This document shows, in pieces, positions 60,430 through 64,000 of a stretch of DNA of 64,000 nucleotides. The DNA is taken from positions 524,016 through 588,015 of the forward strand of contig FN649736.1 of the NCBI GenBank assembly GCA_000310025.1, in the 5' to 3' direction. Source of the stretch: Ectocarpus siliculosus (lineage: Eukaryota > Sar > Phaeophyceae > Ectocarpales > Ectocarpaceae). Each line of letters begins with the position of its first letter. Position 1 is the stretch's first letter. The notes below the pieces were generated by a model that had not been told where the DNA came from, searched no databases, and was given only the letters and a program-made list of their open reading frames with translations. Both the position numbers and the translations under genes were made by a program.

Positions 60430-63400
60430 TTACACCCTGACGTAGCAGGTGCCGTCGAGGGTAAGCTCGTCTTCGTCGGCGTCAATGGTCACCGTGCTGG
60501 TGTCGTCAGTCTGATAATGGCACAAAAAGTTCAAAGAATTCAACGAACACCAGTTATGGGTCGTTTTCTGTTGTCGGCACGTGATAATCATTTGAGTCAT
60601 ATCAAAGGCAGCGACCTGACAACACGAACAAACAAGAAATCCACGTTCTGGGTACTTATTGTGTAAGGCTCATGGATCCACAGCAAGAGCAGCGATTGAG
60701 CCATCTTAGAGAAAACCAACGACTACCACGTGTTGACAATACATGTTGTATGGAATATAATTTGAGTTCAACCGTTGTACGAGTAACACTAGCATGGAGC
60801 CACAGTAAAAGCAGCGATGCAAGCTAAACAGAACAACAACCGCGTTCTGACAGAATCGAAGGAAGAGAAAACAGTGTCATCCACCGTGCCTCCAGACTAA
60901 TGCCGCGTCGATCGGTTGAACGATAGCGAGTGGTAGCTTTCCGGACATTGGATCTTTGGGGTTGCGCACATGTGCACTACACCTGCCAGCTGCGTCTCAT
61001 TACTGTGCTCATTCGGTTGTTGTTCGGCCCTGTCCTACCGCGGGACATAAAATTCGTTTGCGTGAAGCCACGCTCCCGCCCGGACATACCTGGATCACGC
61101 AAGCATCTGCCTCAACGCGGCTTAGGCCGAGGTTGTTGAAGGACACTGTTGAGTGGTCAGAGACCGTCATTATCGGATCTGTCGCAGGATGGAGACCACA
61201 GCGGCCAGCAAACAAGACAGGCCACAAAGTGGTGTTTGTGTGAGGGGAGTGGAATTTCGGCAAGGGATGCGCAGCCTCAGTAGGCCAGTCAACTCCAACT
61301 CAGAATTATTTAGCGAGACGCAGCCGTGCAAAGCAGTAGAGACGTAAAAACACAGCAGATGTACTCAAACATGTGTACTGAAAGTTTGGCCGTCGTTGCG
61401 GTTGCCGGGTGGAGGAGCCCGAACCAATCGAGGCGTGTTTTCCCAAGACATTTTCAGAACCAAACGAACCTCACCGCAACTCGTGGCATAGATTTACGGA
61501 GATATTGCCGACCACTATTGCCTCGAGGATAACAAGACTTACTGCAATGGCAATTGAAGCTTCCACGCACAGCACGCGGATCCCCACACGACCCTGCATG
61601 GCAGTGTTCTGTAGACGGACGCAGCGTTCGCCTAGATAACATTCGTCCGCGTGAACCAAGCATGTTTTCTCGACGGGTGCGCTACATACGCTCTTACCGT
61701 TGGATGACTGTACCCTCAGGTCGTTGAAGGTCACCAAGGTCGAGCTTTCGATGATAACGTCGATCGGCTGCTGCCCGTCCAAGTTTCCGACGTTGCCTTC
61801 GCCAACGTTGCTCTCTTCGCCTATGGTCGCGTCGAAGGTGAAGTTGGTGGTCCCCATGATGTGGATCCCCGCGACGCCATTCTCGTAGAGCTGTATGCAT
61901 ACATGCAGGAGAGAAATAAGGCGACAATGGGGGGGGGATTCAAAATTGTGGACGAATTGGTTGAGGTAACGCATCTGTTTCAGCAGCTGGCGGAAATACT
62001 TTGTTTTCTCTTCGAGGGAGGGTTCGTAAAGACCATCCCCCGTGGAAGTAGAAGAAGCCTCGCCTCCCCTCCTGGCTGGGTCTATCCTAGTTGTGAACAT
62101 CAAGCCAATAGGCAGCTTACGCCAACTTTGGGGTAAGGCCCATGGAGAAGTCGCCTCACTCCGCGCTCTCCTTAAACTGCTTGTGCAACTTCTTTCCACC
62201 ACAGGTAAGGGAGCGCCAAACCACGACACATACCATCGAAAGAACTGTGTTTAAAGAGCATAAATCACGAGATTTCGTGAAGGAGTTTCGTTAAGGAGGA
62301 AGAAGAGCGCGTCCCGGCCTGCTTTCGAGGACCCTGCCTTGGAATGAAAACCCTGGCCTCGGCATGCTGGCCATGCTCTTGTTCAAGGGACTTTGCATAT
62401 GTCATGGTGAATCGCGTGATACACAAGGCGCCATCACTTCAGAATCTCCAATTTTGTCCGAGGCTCGCTCCTAAGTTTTTCTGTGGGGTCGCTCAACATC
62501 GACTATGAAAAATATCCGTTCGTGAAGGATTCTCATCTGAGTAGCTGGCCTTTGGCGACCGCCTAGGTCGTGTCCTCACGAGCGTGGGTTTCGCAACTCC
62601 CAGGATATTCAGTGCTGACGCGTGTAGTGCACTTACGGTGTGACGGCGAACGTAGATGGAGTCGCAAGAGTCCACGATAAGCCCGGTGCCTCGGCTTGAA
62701 GCAAGGGACCAGGGGGTGTAGAGCCTGCCAAGGTTTGAGGAACAGCGCGGTCGAAATCGACACACGCGGAGGAAGCCATGCAACATAAGGGATGCGACGG
62801 TGGTTGATTGACACTTGACAAGGCGACACGAGCAAAACACGTTTGTGATGGATCAACCTGCACGGGGTGCTTTTGTCACACAGCCGACACGTTGTAGATT
62901 TTGGTGGGCGAGTCGGTCCGTCCCAGTGCTGAGGGTACCTGGGTCCCCGCAGCTAGAAATACCAGTCACAGCAAGAAGAAACACTCAGACGTCGAGCGTT
63001 GATCATCCGGACACCAACGGAAAATTCCGACGCACGACGCATTCTAGTCATCGACCTATTATCGCCCCCAGCAAAGCAAACCACTAGCCAGAAGCGGGCA
63101 ACCGACCAAGACCTCGCGATATGAAGCCGGGAGGTTGAATACAAAGCTTGATTGAATGAACACACCACCCAGCCTTCTCCTACAGCGGCCCCGTGCTAGC
63201 ACGAAAAAATCTATTCAGACTTGATGGCTCCAACTTTCCAAAAAAAATTAAATTGGCGGTAAGAAAACCCAGCTGAGCGGTGGATCCTACACCACAGTCT
63301 ATGCTAGACGGTGAAAACGATACAAAATAGTGACCTTCCACATTTCTTCGCGTTTCGACGGGAGTGTTCTCACTCTTCGTATTCGCCCGCATCGATGCTG

Positions 63401-64000
63401 ATCATGTTCGAGTCGCGAACAACCAAGGCGTCGCCGTCGATAAAGCGGATCTCGGCGTCCAGCAACGTGATGTTCTGGGTTGAGGCGGTCGGGGGGACAA
63501 GCAAAGGGTATCGGATGCTGTCATCATGGTCCAGAATCGCCTCGTGTACAAGCGGCTGGCTGCGAGGGCAAGAATTGTGAACTCATGCGGATTGAATGGT
63601 ATGTTACATAGAACCGAACAATATCAGCCGACAAAGTACAGTAGCAAACGAGGTGATGCTTCTCGCATAAAACTAAGCATCCAAATGTCACAGGTGAGGC
63701 TAACGAAAGTACGAGAATGGACAGCATGCCTTGGCTCACCGTGCTGCCGACAACAGACAATCCGGTCGATCCCAGGCCGGGGACGGCGGGAGTGTCGTTG
63801 CTGGTGTCCGGGTCGTAGTGCCCACGGATCCAAATGTTGTCCGTCTGAGAACGTGCAAGAAGATTCAGCAGGAGAAAGGGAAAACTCTGAGATGAAGGGA
63901 AAATTCTGAATATGAAGAAATAGCGAATCGGCGAGGCGGGGGGAGTGCAGACGCGTTCACCGCAAGGATGCCTTGTGATGCATTTTCCGCCAACGGAGAC
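60430..64000 (-). CDS. Probable secreted right-handed beta-helix protein, 3' part (5' end beyond window)
   Basis: Seven exons join in phase: 64000-63961 (partial), 63844-63740, 63555-63374, 62724-62637, 61890-61698, 61631-61543, 60510-60430; they encode the last 258 residues. The sequence is a series of short Val/Ile/Asp/Asn-rich rungs typical of parallel beta-helix proteins: TDNIWIRGHYDPDT, NITLLDAEIRFIDGDALVVR, DSNMISIDAGEYE, TGLIVDSCDSIYVRRHT, GVAGIHIMGTTNFTFDAT, PIDVIIESSTLVTFNDLRVQ and, at the end, TVTIDADEDELTLDG. Many N-x-S/T sites fit an extracellular protein. I cannot name the family; cell-wall polysaccharide epimerases and lyases use this fold, but no catalytic motif is visible in this part. 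For the exon at 61631-61543 another acceptor (61608) gives a Cys-rich reading, but only the longer exon keeps phase with the last exon. That exon and the last one are the least certain. Confidence 0.65.
63185..63305. repeat. Dispersed repeat, inverted relative to 57333-57440
   Basis: Lies in the intron between exons 63555-63374 and 62724-62637 of the beta-helix gene, contains AGCTGAGCGGTGGATCCTAC, and matches the other copy in reverse complement. Confidence 0.5.

Overview
The window looks like nuclear DNA of a multicellular photosynthetic stramenopile, most likely a brown alga. The basis is intron-dense genes (9 to 14 coding exons, several of only 41-46 bases), a transporter of the plant/algal polyol-transporter type, a cyanobacterial-type PLP enzyme whose N-terminus resembles a heterokont plastid presequence, fungal-type Zn2Cys6 regulators, and much degraded retrotransposon DNA. 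The species is an inference. I rebuilt gene models by hand from splice signals, reading phase and, for the Zn2Cys6 pair, comparison of the two copies. For four models every exon joins in phase and the coding length is a multiple of three.

Left half (about 5.8-33 kb): two diverged copies of one 14-exon Zn2Cys6 transcription-factor gene face each other as a large inverted duplication. Copy B (minus, ATG at 31708, stop at 24839) is intact, 724 codons. Copy A (plus, ATG at 5970, to about 19.8 kb) keeps the same exons, most of identical length. Its exon 8 has lost both splice sites, and its last exon hits a stop after 37 codons. Skipping exon 8 keeps frame, so A is either a recent pseudogene or a C-terminally shortened paralogue. 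Mobile DNA entered after the duplication: a repeat in A intron 3, a LINE plus a Ty1/copia remnant in A intron 13, and a hAT-like element 45 bases upstream of B's start codon. Between the two 3' ends (20-24.8 kb) lies a repeat block with GTCATGAC-rich arrays, a 1.1 kb direct repeat pair and a cluster of CTTCCATGGAAG palindromes.

0-5.8 kb holds a GC-rich island, another copy of the A-intron-3 repeat and a copia RNase H remnant. 33-39.8 kb is gene-poor: a LINE endonuclease fragment, a 743 bp foldback element, a 210 bp tandem duplication and a LINE tail.

Right half: an 11-exon sugar/polyol transporter (minus, 50796-39804, 712 aa) and a 9-exon aluminium-resistance/methionine-gamma-lyase-family enzyme (plus, 52346-58486, 564 aa) are divergent over a 1.55 kb spacer. 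Related MITEs sit in an intron of each. At the right edge is the 3' part (seven exons) of a gene for a probable secreted beta-helix protein (minus, 60430 to beyond 64000). I see no tRNA, rRNA or CRISPR array.
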